This document shows positions 37,288 through 45,334 of a DNA stretch of 64,000 nucleotides, one piece after another. Each line of letters begins with the position of its first letter. The first letter of the stretch is position 1. A model generated the notes under the pieces. That model worked only from the letters and a program-made list of their open reading frames with translations, was not told the DNA's origin and searched no databases. The stretch comes from JAJEEA01 sp965243615 (GTDB lineage: Bacteria; Acidobacteriota; Vicinamibacteria; Vicinamibacterales; UBA8438). A program made the position numbers and the translations under genes. The stretch covers positions 5,890,001 to 5,954,000 of the forward strand of contig CBDEVO010000003.1 in assembly GCA_965243615.1 (NCBI GenBank), given 5' to 3'.

Positions 37288-37369
37288 GTGCACCCATGGC
37301 GCAAACGTGTTCATGGGTCCGGGAGTCGGGGCGTGGTGCGTCACGCCCCACCAAAAAAGAGGAAGCACG

Positions 37370-37576
37370 ATGCGCATCACCGGCAAGGTCAAGTGGTTCA
37401 ACAACGCCAAGGGGTACGGATTCATCGAGCGGGAAGGCGGAAGCGATGTCTTCGTGCACTTCTCGGCGATTCAGGGCAACGGTTTCCGCACGCTGGAAGA
37501 GGGTCAGGCCGTGGAGTTCGAGATCGTCGACGGACCCAAGGGTCCCCAGGCAGGCAGCGTGACCCGAAGCGAATAG
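37370..37576 (+). CDS. Cold-shock domain protein (CspA family)
   Basis: A 68-aa single-stranded nucleic-acid-binding RNA chaperone. RNP1 is KGYGFIER and RNP2 is DVFVHFSAI, in the order typical of CspA (start MRITGKVKWFNNAKGYGFI). The ATG at 37370 has AGAGGA upstream. Preceded by a structured leader with an intrinsic terminator, and followed by a perfect GC hairpin at 37585-37611. CspA mRNAs in E. coli also have long regulatory leaders, but this one looks different. Confidence 0.95.
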   Translation: MRITGKVKWFNNAKGYGFIEREGGSDVFVHFSAIQGNGFRTLEEGQAVEFEIVDGPKGPQAGSVTRSE

Positions 37577-37584
37577 GGTCCGTC

Positions 37585-37611
37585 CGGCCCGGACGCGCCG
37601 CGTCCGGGCCG
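37585..37611 (+). terminator. Perfect GC hairpin after the cold-shock gene
   Basis: CGGCCCGGACGC and its exact complement are separated by GCC, 9 bp after the stop codon. There is no T-tract, so it may be an RNA 3'-end stability element or a weak terminator. Confidence 0.5.
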
Positions 37612-37868
37612 CCCCTCCCGCGCCCGCGCTTCCCATTCCCGAGACCGTCATCGAAAACGCGGCCGTCGCAACGCCGGGGCGGCGGTGGTAGACTGAGCCC
37701 GGACATCGTCACTGGCGGCCTCCGGTCGCCGCCCCGCCGACCCTGCCGGGAATTCTGCACCGTCTTCGGCGCAGGCGTTCCGGTCGGAGATGCCCGTCGT
37801 CGTCCCGCGGCAGGCGATGGTATCCGAATCGGGGCGGAGCGGCAAGACGGCGTCCCCCCGCCGGCGCC

Positions 37869-39251
37869 ATGACCACCCCCCGTATCCTGCCGTCCATCGA
37901 TCGCCTGCGGCAGCGCCCGCTCGTCCGCGCCCTCGAGGCCGAGTACGGCAGCGAGGCGGCCCTGGATGCGTTGCGCAAGGCCGCCGATGGCGTACGGAGA
38001 GACCTCGCCAGCGCGGACGCGACGCCCATCCGGGACCGCGAGCAGGCGGCGGCGGCGATCGAGCGGCGCGCGGTGACGGCGCTTGCGGCGCGCCTCGAGC
38101 CGTCCCTCACCACCGTGATCAACGCGACCGGGGTGGTCGTGCACACCAACCTCGGCCGCGCCCCTCTGGCGGGGGCGGCGGCTGCGCGGGTCGCGGAGCT
38201 GGCCGCCGGCTACACGAACCTGGAGTACGACCTCGCGGGGGGCGGACGCGGCGCCCGTCACACCCATGCCGCCCGGCTCCTGACGCAGGTGACGGGTGCG
38301 CCGGCGGCGGCGGTGGTCAACAACAACGCCGCCGCGGTCCTCCTCGTCCTCGCCGCGCTGGCGGACGAGCGGGAGGTCGTCGTCTCCCGGGGCGAGCTCG
38401 TCGAGATCGGCGGCGGCTTCCGCATTCCCGACATCCTGCGTCAATCGGGGGCGGAGCTCCGGGAGGTGGGCACCACGAACCGGACGCGCATCGCCGACTA
38501 TGCGGCGGCCGTCAACGAACGGACCGCGCTCATCCTGCGCGTCCACCCGTCCAACTTCCGCATCGAGGGGTTCACCGCCCGGCCCGGGCTCGGGGAGCTC
38601 GTGGCGCTGGGACGGCGCTTCGGCGTGCCCGTGGTGGAAGACCTCGGCAGCGGTCAGTTGACGGAGGTCCCGACCGGCGGGGTCGACGAGCCCTCGGTGG
38701 CCGGGAGCGTGAAGTCCGGCGTCACGGTCTGCTGCTTCAGCGGGGACAAGCTCCTCGGCGGCCCCCAGGCCGGGATTATCGTCGGCGAGAAGGAGGCGCT
38801 GTCGCGGGTGCGGAGTCATCCCCTGATGCGGGCCCTGCGGGTCGACAAGATGACCTACGCGGCCCTCGAGGCCACGCTGACGGAACACGCGCGGGGCCGC
38901 GCGCAGGCGACGGTGCCCGTGGTCCGCATGCTCGCCGCCTCCGTCGACGAGATCGACGCCCGGGCCCGGGCGCTGGCGGGCCGGCTCGCGGGCCATGCCC
39001 GGTTCGAGGTGGACGTCGTCGACGGGCTGTCGACGGTCGGGGGCGGCGGCGCACCGGGATCCGCGCTGCCGACGAGGCTCGCGAGGCTGACGCCGCGGGC
39101 CCACTCGGCGGCGCGGCTCGAGACGCGGCTCCGCGAGCTGCGCCCGCCGGTGATTGCGCGCATCGAGCAGGACCGCGTCCTCCTCGATCTGCGAACCGTG
39201 ATGCCCGAGCAGGACGACCTCCTGGGCGCGACCCTGCTCGGCCTGACTTGA
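37869..39251 (+). CDS. selA: L-seryl-tRNA(Sec) selenium transferase
   Basis: A PLP enzyme that converts Ser-tRNA(Sec) to Sec-tRNA(Sec) with selenophosphate. The product is 460 aa, normal length. It has VINATGVVVHTNLGRAPL, the NNNAAAVLL region, EDLGSGQL and the PLP lysine in CCFSGDKLLGGPQAG. Its presence implies a selenoprotein-making organism. selB, selC and selD are not in the window. Direct GGGCCGGCCC palindromes lie just after the stop (39252-39261 and 39315-39324), possibly a transcription end. Upstream TAGACT might be a -10, but no good -35 is visible. Confidence 0.96.
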   Translation: MTTPRILPSIDRLRQRPLVRALEAEYGSEAALDALRKAADGVRRDLASADATPIRDREQAAAAIERRAVTALAARLEPSLTTVINATGVVVHTNLGRAPLAGAAAARVAELAAGYTNLEYDLAGGGRGARHTHAARLLTQVTGAPAAAVVNNNAAAVLLVLAALADEREVVVSRGELVEIGGGFRIPDILRQSGAELREVGTTNRTRIADYAAAVNERTALILRVHPSNFRIEGFTARPGLGELVALGRRFGVPVVEDLGSGQLTEVPTGGVDEPSVAGSVKSGVTVCCFSGDKLLGGPQAGIIVGEKEALSRVRSHPLMRALRVDKMTYAALEATLTEHARGRAQATVPVVRMLAASVDEIDARARALAGRLAGHARFEVDVVDGLSTVGGGGAPGSALPTRLARLTPRAHSAARLETRLRELRPPVIARIEQDRVLLDLRTVMPEQDDLLGATLLGLT

Positions 39252-39361
39252 GGGCCGGCCCGGGGTTCAAGCCGTCCGACCGGCGGCGGACGAAGTCGGC
39301 CCCTCGTGACATGAGGGCCGGCCCTGCGTGACGCGGCCGGACGCTCGGGCGGGGGGGCGCG

Positions 39362-39559
39362 TCACCCCTTCGCGGCCGCCGATCGGCTTCGGTGGGGGCA
39401 GGTGCCGCAGGCGAGCGACTCGCCGTCGGGACCAGTCACGTCCGGCCCGCCGCAGGAGCCGCGCAGACAGCGGCCGTCGAGCATCACGCCGATCGCCATG
39501 ATCGCCATGACAATCGCGATTGCGCCCGCCGTCAGCAGGAACACCGCCATCGTTCTCAT
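39362..39559 (-). CDS. nqrM: Na+-NQR maturation protein NqrM-like
   Basis: A 65-aa protein: one N-terminal membrane helix (about residues 5-27), then LRGSCGG and four cysteines (C31, C36, C51, C54). This matches the NqrM (DUF539) pattern. NqrM delivers iron for the membrane Cys4[Fe] centre between NqrD and NqrE in Vibrio. The position after nqrF-apbE is the classical one. It is 51 bp downstream of apbE. Its divergence from the canonical spacing (CGTC in place of CxCC) lowers certainty slightly. Confidence 0.85.
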   Translation of the reverse strand: MRTMAVFLLTAGAIAIVMAIMAIGVMLDGRCLRGSCGGPDVTGPDGESLACGTCPHRSRSAAAKG

Positions 39560-39610
39560 TCTAACCCGGCGCCGCCCTCGAGCCCCGCGGGGTCGTCGCG
39601 GTCGCGGCCT

Positions 39611-40741
39611 TCACGTCGCCGGCTCCCGCCCGGCCGCCGCGACGAAGGCGGAGAACGCCGGCGTGGCGCGCTCGGCGACCGCGCCGTCCTCGTCGCGGCG
39701 CAGGAAGAGGGCGGCCCACCCCCGCTCGACGGCCAGCGCGTAGCCGTCGTCCGGGCCCAGCACCTCGAGGGCGGTGGCGAGTCCGTCGGCGACGACACAG
39801 CGATCCGCGATGACGCTCACCGAGGCGAGCCGATGCTCGACCGGCCGTCCCGTGCGCGGATCGATGGTGTGGGAGACCCAACCGCCGTCGACCTCGCGCC
39901 GGTTGCGGTAGTCGCCCGACGTGGCCATCGCCCCGTCGCGCAGCGGGACGACCCGCTGAATGCCCCCGCCGGCCCGAGGGGACTCGATGCCGATGCGCCA
40001 CGGGCGGTCGAGGTGATTCGTCCCCGCCGCCACGATCTCGCCCCCGACCTCGACGAGAAACCGTTCGATCCCCTCCCCCCTCAGGGCCGCGGCGACGCGG
40101 TCGACGCCGTATCCCTTGGCCACCGCCGACAGGTCGACCTCGATCGCGGGGTCCGCCTTGCGCAGCGTCGACGCCGCCTCGTCGAGCTCGATGCCGGCGT
40201 AGCCGACGTGCTCGAGGGCCCGCGACAACCGCTCGGCGTCCGGGGGAAACCGGTCCGGCTCGACCGGCCCGAAGCCCCACGCGTTGACGAGCGGGGCCAC
40301 CGTCACGTCCAGCGCCCCCGCCGTCAGCTCGCTCAGCCGCCGGGCCTGGCGAAAGACCTCGAACGTCTCGGCCGACACCGGGAAGGGGCGGGTCGTCCGC
40401 CCGCGATTGAACCGCGAGAGCTCCGACGACGGGTCGTAGTGCGACATCTTCGATTCGACATCGTCGAGAACCGCCTGAATCTCCGCCGCGACCCGATCGC
40501 GCCCGGCCCGCGGCCACGCGTCCACCGCCACCACCCGGACCGCCCAGGTGGTCCCCATCGTGGGCCCGGTGAACTCGACGACGGACGCCCCGGGGTCGGG
40601 GGGGGCGCACGCGCCCGCGGCCAGGAGCAGCCCGCACACGGACCCGACCGCGAACCGCGGCCGGCCGCGGCGATGGCCGGAGGCTCCCGGCCGGCCGGGC
40701 AGGCCGTCCCCGGCTACCGATCGTGCCCACGAAGTGAGCAT
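39611..40741 (-). CDS. apbE: FAD:protein FMN transferase ApbE (lipoprotein)
   Basis: Covalently attaches FMN to threonine in SGAT sites of NqrB and NqrC. The product is 376 aa with a signal region ending in LLLAAGAC (lipobox), so it is probably anchored and periplasmic. The ApbE motifs MGTTWAVRV, DLSAVAKGYGVD, VEVGGEIVAAG and the C-terminal HTIDPRTGRPV segment are complete. The start at 40741 leaves about 35 Arg/Gly-rich residues before the hydrophobic stretch. An internal GTG (VGSVCG) could be the real one. It follows nqrF by 50 bp. Confidence 0.95.
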   Translation of the reverse strand: MLTSWARSVAGDGLPGRPGASGHRRGRPRFAVGSVCGLLLAAGACAPPDPGASVVEFTGPTMGTTWAVRVVAVDAWPRAGRDRVAAEIQAVLDDVESKMSHYDPSSELSRFNRGRTTRPFPVSAETFEVFRQARRLSELTAGALDVTVAPLVNAWGFGPVEPDRFPPDAERLSRALEHVGYAGIELDEAASTLRKADPAIEVDLSAVAKGYGVDRVAAALRGEGIERFLVEVGGEIVAAGTNHLDRPWRIGIESPRAGGGIQRVVPLRDGAMATSGDYRNRREVDGGWVSHTIDPRTGRPVEHRLASVSVIADRCVVADGLATALEVLGPDDGYALAVERGWAALFLRRDEDGAVAERATPAFSAFVAAAGREPAT

Positions 40742-40791
40742 GTGCCTGCACTCGCCGGAGAGACTGCCTCGAGAAGCAGGGTCGCGGACTG

Positions 40792-42018
40792 CTACCCGAA
40801 GTCGTCGAAGAGGATGTTCTCGGGCTCGACCCCCAGCGAGTCGAGCATGTCCATGCACGCCTTGAGCATCATCGGGGGGCCGCACAGGTAGTACTCGACG
40901 TCCTCCGGCGCGGGATGGGTCTTCAGGTAGTTGTCGAGCACGACCTGGTGGATGAAGCCGGTGTGCCCGGTCCAGTTGTCCTCGGGCAGCGGCTCGGACA
41001 GGGCGAGGTGCCAGTCGAAGTTGTCGTGCTCGGCCGCGATGGTGTCGAAGTCTTCGAGGTAGAACGCCTCGCGCAGGCTGCGGGCGCCGTACCAGAACGA
41101 GACCTTGCGGGACGTGCTCAGCCGCCGGAACTGGTCGAAGATGTGCGAGCGCATCGGCGCCATGCCCGCCCCGCCGCCGACGAACAGCATCTCGGCGCCG
41201 GTCTCCTTCGCGAAGAACTCGCCGAACGGACCCGAGATGGTCACCTCGTCGCCGGGCTGGAGGCTGAAGATGTACGAGCTCATCTTCCCCGGCGGCGTAC
41301 CCTCGGGCGCCCGCGGGGGGGGCGACGCCACCCGCACGTTGAGCATGATGACGCCGCGCTCCTCCGGATAGTTGGCCATCGAGTAGGCGCGCGTCACCGG
41401 CTCCTCGACCGTCGACACGTAGCGCCACAGATCGAACTTGTCCCAATCCGCCCGGTACTCGTCCTCGATGTCGAAATCCGAGTACTTCACGGTCCCGGTC
41501 GGCGCCTCGATCTGGATGTAGCCGCCGGCCCTGAACGGCACCGACTCGCCCGGGGGCAGCTCGAGCACCAACTCCTTGATGAACGTGGCGACGTTGGCGT
41601 TCGACCGCACCCGGCAGCGCCACTGCCTGACGCTGAACACCTCGGGGGGCAGCTCGATGGCCATGTCCTGCTTCACCTTGACCTGGCAGGACAGCCGCAC
41701 CCCGCAGCGCGCCTCGCCGCGCGAGACGTGGCTCAGCTCGGTCGGCAGGATGGCGCCGCCGCCGTCCTCCACCGTCACCGTGCACACCCCGCAGCTCCCC
41801 TTGCCGCCGCAGGCGGAGGGAATGAAGATGCGGTTGGCGGCGAGGGTGCCGAGCAGGGTGCCGCCGGCGCTGGTGGTGAGGGCCTTCTCCGGATCGCCGT
41901 TCACCGTGATCGTCACGTCGCCGGTCGCGACGAGCTGGCGCCGGGCGAGCATGAGCACCGCCACCAGGGACAGGATGGTGCCCGTGAACATCCCCACGCC
42001 GAGCAGGACGGTGATCAC
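40792..42018 (-). CDS. nqrF: Na+-translocating NADH:quinone reductase subunit F
   Basis: The NADH-oxidising input subunit, 408 aa. An N-terminal membrane helix (residues 1-25) precedes a 2Fe-2S ferredoxin domain with ligands C70, C76, C79 and C111. An FAD/NADH reductase domain follows (RAYSMANYP, GGGAGMAPMRSHI, CGPPMMLKAC). The start is GTG at 42018, whose GTGA overlaps the nqrE stop. Cys spacing agrees exactly with the Vibrio protein. No odd features. Confidence 0.97.
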   Translation of the reverse strand: MITVLLGVGMFTGTILSLVAVLMLARRQLVATGDVTITVNGDPEKALTTSAGGTLLGTLAANRIFIPSACGGKGSCGVCTVTVEDGGGAILPTELSHVSRGEARCGVRLSCQVKVKQDMAIELPPEVFSVRQWRCRVRSNANVATFIKELVLELPPGESVPFRAGGYIQIEAPTGTVKYSDFDIEDEYRADWDKFDLWRYVSTVEEPVTRAYSMANYPEERGVIMLNVRVASPPPRAPEGTPPGKMSSYIFSLQPGDEVTISGPFGEFFAKETGAEMLFVGGGAGMAPMRSHIFDQFRRLSTSRKVSFWYGARSLREAFYLEDFDTIAAEHDNFDWHLALSEPLPEDNWTGHTGFIHQVVLDNYLKTHPAPEDVEYYLCGPPMMLKACMDMLDSLGVEPENILFDDFG

Positions 42019-42629
42019 AGTTGCACCCCCGCGAAGGCCATGAAGCCGATGGCCATCAGCCCCACGATGATGAACGTCAGTCCGAGCCCCCGCAGCCCGG
42101 CCGGCGGATTGCTGTAGCGCAGGCGCTCGCGGATGCCGGCGAGGGCGACGATGGCGAGGGCCCAGCCGACCCCCGAGCCGAACCCGAACACCGCGCTCTC
42201 GACGAGGTTGTAGTTGCGCTCCATCATCCACAGCGACGCCCCGAGGATGGCGCAGTTGACGGCGATGAGGGGCAGGAAGATCCCGAGCGCCGCGTACAGG
42301 GCCGGCGCGAAGCGGTCGAGGGTCATCTCGACGATCTGCGTCATCGCCGCGATGGTCCCGATGAAGGTGAGGAAACCCAGGAACGAGAGGTCGTACTCGG
42401 CCAGCTCCGGAGACAGCCAGGCCAGGGCCCCGGGCCGGAGGGCGTAGGTGAACACGAGGTTGTTCATCGGCACCGTGACCGTCAGCACGAAGATGACGGC
42501 GCCGCCGAGGCCGAGGGCGGTCGAGACGCGCTTCGACACCGCGAGGAACGAGCACATGCCGAGGAAGAACGCGAGGGCCGAGTTCTCGACGAATATCGCC
42601 TTCACGGCCAGGTTCAGGTAGTACTCCAT
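42015..42629 (-). CDS. nqrE: Na+-NQR subunit E
   Basis: Six-helix inner-membrane subunit, 204 aa, which with NqrD forms the pseudosymmetric sodium channel core. It has the two conserved cysteines (C26 in LGMCSFLA and the one in IAVNCAILGASL) that bind an iron centre between NqrD and NqrE. Starts MEYYLNLAVKAIFVENSALA, typical of the family. It lies 10 bp after nqrD and overlaps the nqrF start. Confidence 0.97.
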   Translation of the reverse strand: MEYYLNLAVKAIFVENSALAFFLGMCSFLAVSKRVSTALGLGGAVIFVLTVTVPMNNLVFTYALRPGALAWLSPELAEYDLSFLGFLTFIGTIAAMTQIVEMTLDRFAPALYAALGIFLPLIAVNCAILGASLWMMERNYNLVESAVFGFGSGVGWALAIVALAGIRERLRYSNPPAGLRGLGLTFIIVGLMAIGFMAFAGVQL

Positions 42630-42639
42630 GGCTCGGCCC

Positions 42640-43260
42640 CTAGTCCTGCTCCACCTGCTCGGGCTTCCACACCCGGATCGCCCAGATGAAGAACCCGATG
42701 ATGAAGAACGCCCCCGGCGACAGCACCATCAGGCCGTTCGGGGTGTACCAGCCGCCCTCGCTGGCGAGGGCGAAGACCTGCGTCCCCATGAGCGACCCCG
42801 ACCCGAAGAGCTCGCGGATGACCGCGGTGCCGGCGAGTATCAACGCATAGCCGAGGCCGTTGCCGAGGCCGTCGATCAGGCTCATGCGCGGCGGGTTCTG
42901 CATCGCGTAGGCCTCGGCGCGGCCCATGATGATGCAGTTGGTGATGATGAGCCCGACGAACACCGAGAGCTGCTTCGAGATCTCGAACAGGTAGGCCTTG
43001 AGCACCTGGTCGACCACGATCACCAGCGACGCGATGATCGTGAGCTGCACGATGATGCGGATGTTGGTCGGAATCTGGTTGCGCAGCAGGCTGACGAACA
43101 GGTTCGAGAACAGGAGGACGAAGACCACCGCCGCGCACATCACGAGGGCGGTGTCCATCTGCGTCGTCACCGCGAGGGCCGAGCAGATGCCGAGCACCTG
43201 CAGCGCGATGGGGTTGTTGTTGAACAGCGGGTCGATCAGCGCCTCGCGTTGCTTCGACAT
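42640..43260 (-). CDS. nqrD: Na+-NQR subunit D
   Basis: Inner-membrane partner of NqrE, 206 aa, with about six helices. Conserved cysteines sit in LGICSALAVT and ITNCIIMGRAEAYA. The ATG at 43260 overlaps the nqrC stop (ATGA). Because of that overlap the end of nqrC, which lies in a dispersed repeat, directly controls access to this start. The frame remains open upstream through the repeat but without similarity. Confidence 0.97.
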   Translation of the reverse strand: MSKQREALIDPLFNNNPIALQVLGICSALAVTTQMDTALVMCAAVVFVLLFSNLFVSLLRNQIPTNIRIIVQLTIIASLVIVVDQVLKAYLFEISKQLSVFVGLIITNCIIMGRAEAYAMQNPPRMSLIDGLGNGLGYALILAGTAVIRELFGSGSLMGTQVFALASEGGWYTPNGLMVLSPGAFFIIGFFIWAIRVWKPEQVEQD

Positions 43261-44123
43261 CAGCCCGCGCCTCCCAGCCCGGAAACCGTCGCCTGCGGCT
43301 CCGATTGCCACCCAACCAACCCTGCAGGAGCCCGCGCCGTTCGCGCCGCCCGGTCTCCTCCCCCCCGCAGCCGCTCCAGGTACGGCCCGAAGCCGTCCGG
43401 CCCCAGCCAGAACCGCAGCAGGTTGGTGACGCCGCGGCTGGTGATGGTCGCGCCGGAGAGCCCGTCGACCGCGTACGGCGCCTCGTCCACGCCTCCCGCC
43501 AGTCCCTTGACGACGGCGATGGCGGGGCTCAGGTCGTCGTCGAACGCGAGCCGGCCCGGCCACAGCGCCTTCCACCGCGGGTTGTCGACCTCGCCGCCGA
43601 GCCCCGGCGTCTCCTTGTGCTCGTAGAAGGTCAGCCCGCGAATCGTGCGGAGGTCGCCCTCGAGGGCCACGAAGCCGTAGAGGGTGCCCCAAAGGCCCAG
43701 CCCCTCGACCGGCAGCACGACGAGATCGACGCCTCCCGCCTGGTCGCGCACCTCGTAGACGAGGGCCTCGTTCGGCAGGCGGATGATGCCGGCGACGTTG
43801 TCGGGCGCGGCGGCGCTGCGCGCCGAGTCGATCGACGCGGCCCGCTGGTCGAAGCCGACCGGGTCGACGGCCGCCACCTCGCCGGTGGACAGGGTCAGGA
43901 CCACCGGGGTGATCCCGGCGGAGCGGGCCGCGATGGCCTCGGCGTCGAGCGACTCGTCGTCGCTCGCCAGTCCCGCCGCCAGCAGCACGTTGCGCTGCCG
44001 GTCGAGGGCCGCGTTGCGCTCCTGGCGATCGGCCAGGGCCACCGCCGCCGACGACACGACGACCGCGCAGACGAGGCAGACGGCCGCCGCGAACCCCAGG
44101 TTGTAGCCGACGCTACCCTGCAT
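43260..44123 (-). CDS. nqrC: Na+-NQR subunit C with repeat-encoded C-terminal tail
   Basis: A 287-aa subunit: one N-terminal membrane helix (residues about 8-30), then a periplasmic FMN-binding domain with covalent FMN at T226 in DGLSGATITS. The normal family end is near RFWLGPDGFGPYLERLR (about residue 253). The following 31 residues are translated from a copy of the dispersed repeat (PAGLVGWQSEPQATVSGLGG). The start at 44123 overlaps nqrB by 11 bp. The tail is unique to this protein as far as I can tell. Confidence 0.94.
   Translation of the reverse strand: MQGSVGYNLGFAAAVCLVCAVVVSSAAVALADRQERNAALDRQRNVLLAAGLASDDESLDAEAIAARSAGITPVVLTLSTGEVAAVDPVGFDQRAASIDSARSAAAPDNVAGIIRLPNEALVYEVRDQAGGVDLVVLPVEGLGLWGTLYGFVALEGDLRTIRGLTFYEHKETPGLGGEVDNPRWKALWPGRLAFDDDLSPAIAVVKGLAGGVDEAPYAVDGLSGATITSRGVTNLLRFWLGPDGFGPYLERLRGGGDRAARTARAPAGLVGWQSEPQATVSGLGGAG
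43277..43357 (-). repeat. Stop-associated palindromic repeat, copy 7 (inside nqrC end)
   Basis: Matches the family over GGGTTGGTTGGGTGGC, AATCGGAGCCGCAGGCGAC and TTTCCGGGC, with GCGCGGGCTCCTGCA as the remains of the first hairpin. Orientation is as usual for the minus-strand gene. Unlike other copies it is read through, and the stop comes only at the nqrD start. Confidence 0.8.
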
Positions 44124-45333
44124 GACGGGCCCTCCTGCGCCGCACGTTGGCCTGGATCGCAATATAGTCGATCAGCGGCGCGAACAGGTTCATGAAGAGG
44201 ATGGCCAGCATCATGCCCTCGGGATAGGCGGGATTCACCACGCGTATCAGCACCACGAGCAGGCCGATCAGGAACCCGTACGCGTAGTGTCCGCCCGGCG
44301 TCGACGGCCCCGACACCGGATCGGTGGCCATGTACACCGTGCCGAACGCCCAGCCCCCCAGCAGATAGTGCCAGAGAGGGGTCACCTCGAAGAAGGGGTT
44401 GGTCGCCGACCCGACGGCGTTGAGCAGCCACGCCGTCCCCAGGGTGCCCAGGGTGACGCTGGCCATGATGCGCCACGACCCCACCCCGGTCCCGATGAGG
44501 ACGGCGGCGCCGGCCAGGCACGCCAGCACCGACGTCTCTCCCATCGACCCCGGCATCCACCCCGTGAACGCCTGCCACGGACTCACCGCCCCCGTCACCC
44601 CGGGCAGCCCCTCCTCGGTCGCCAGCGCGAGCATCGTCGCCCCGCTGACCCCGTCGGGGGCGGTGCCCGCCGCGATCCAGATGGCGTCGCCCGACATCTC
44701 CGCCGGATAGGCGAAGAACAGGAAGGCGCGGGCGGTCAGGGCGGGGTTGAGGAAGTTCATGCCCGTCCCGCCGAAGATCTCCTTGCCCACGACCACCCCG
44801 AACGAGATGCCCAGCGCCACCTGCCACAGCGGGATGGTCGCGGGCAGGGTCAGCGGCAGCAGCATCCCGGTGACGAGGAAGCCCTCGTTGATCTCGTGCC
44901 CGCGCACCCCCGCGAACAGCGCCTCCCAGAGCCCCCCGACCGCGAACGTCACCGCCAGCACCGGCCCGTAGTAGAGGGCGCCGTGCACCAGGCACGCCCA
45001 CGCGTCGTCGGGCGAGAAGGGCAGGCCCAGCCACCGCATGACGTCGGTCTGCCAGACGTCGAGGGGCGGGGCCCCGGCCGCGATGGCGAGATGCGCCTGG
45101 TACCCGGTGTTGTGGAGGGCCATGTAGATGCACCCGGCGAGCGCGATGACCACCGTCATCATCAGGCGCTTCATGTCGAGGGCATCGCGCACGTGGGGGT
45201 CCGAGCGCGTGACCTCGCCGGGCGTGTAGAGGAAGGTGTCCTGCGCCTCCCACAGCGGGTACAGGCGCTCGAGGCGCCCGCCCTTCTCGAAGTGGGGGGC
45301 CTGCCGGTCGAGCAGGTCGCGCAGGAGCTTCAT
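44113..45333 (-). CDS. nqrB: Na+-NQR subunit B
   Basis: Ten-helix membrane subunit with covalent FMN and riboflavin sites, 406 aa. FMN attaches to T233 in DGVSGATM. The N-terminal cytosolic segment, NFLNPALTARAFLFF, and the EIFGGTG loop are typical. Starts 1 bp after the nqrA stop. Together with ApbE and NqrC it makes a complete pump. No unusual insert. Confidence 0.97.
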   Translation of the reverse strand: MKLLRDLLDRQAPHFEKGGRLERLYPLWEAQDTFLYTPGEVTRSDPHVRDALDMKRLMMTVVIALAGCIYMALHNTGYQAHLAIAAGAPPLDVWQTDVMRWLGLPFSPDDAWACLVHGALYYGPVLAVTFAVGGLWEALFAGVRGHEINEGFLVTGMLLPLTLPATIPLWQVALGISFGVVVGKEIFGGTGMNFLNPALTARAFLFFAYPAEMSGDAIWIAAGTAPDGVSGATMLALATEEGLPGVTGAVSPWQAFTGWMPGSMGETSVLACLAGAAVLIGTGVGSWRIMASVTLGTLGTAWLLNAVGSATNPFFEVTPLWHYLLGGWAFGTVYMATDPVSGPSTPGGHYAYGFLIGLLVVLIRVVNPAYPEGMMLAILFMNLFAPLIDYIAIQANVRRRRARHAG

Positions 45334-45334
45334 G

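Noticed and set aside
39252..39324. Direct repeat of GGGCCGGCCC after selA as a mobile element end
   Set aside because: Only a ten-base palindrome twice, 63 bp apart, with no coding or target-site features. It is expected by chance in this composition.
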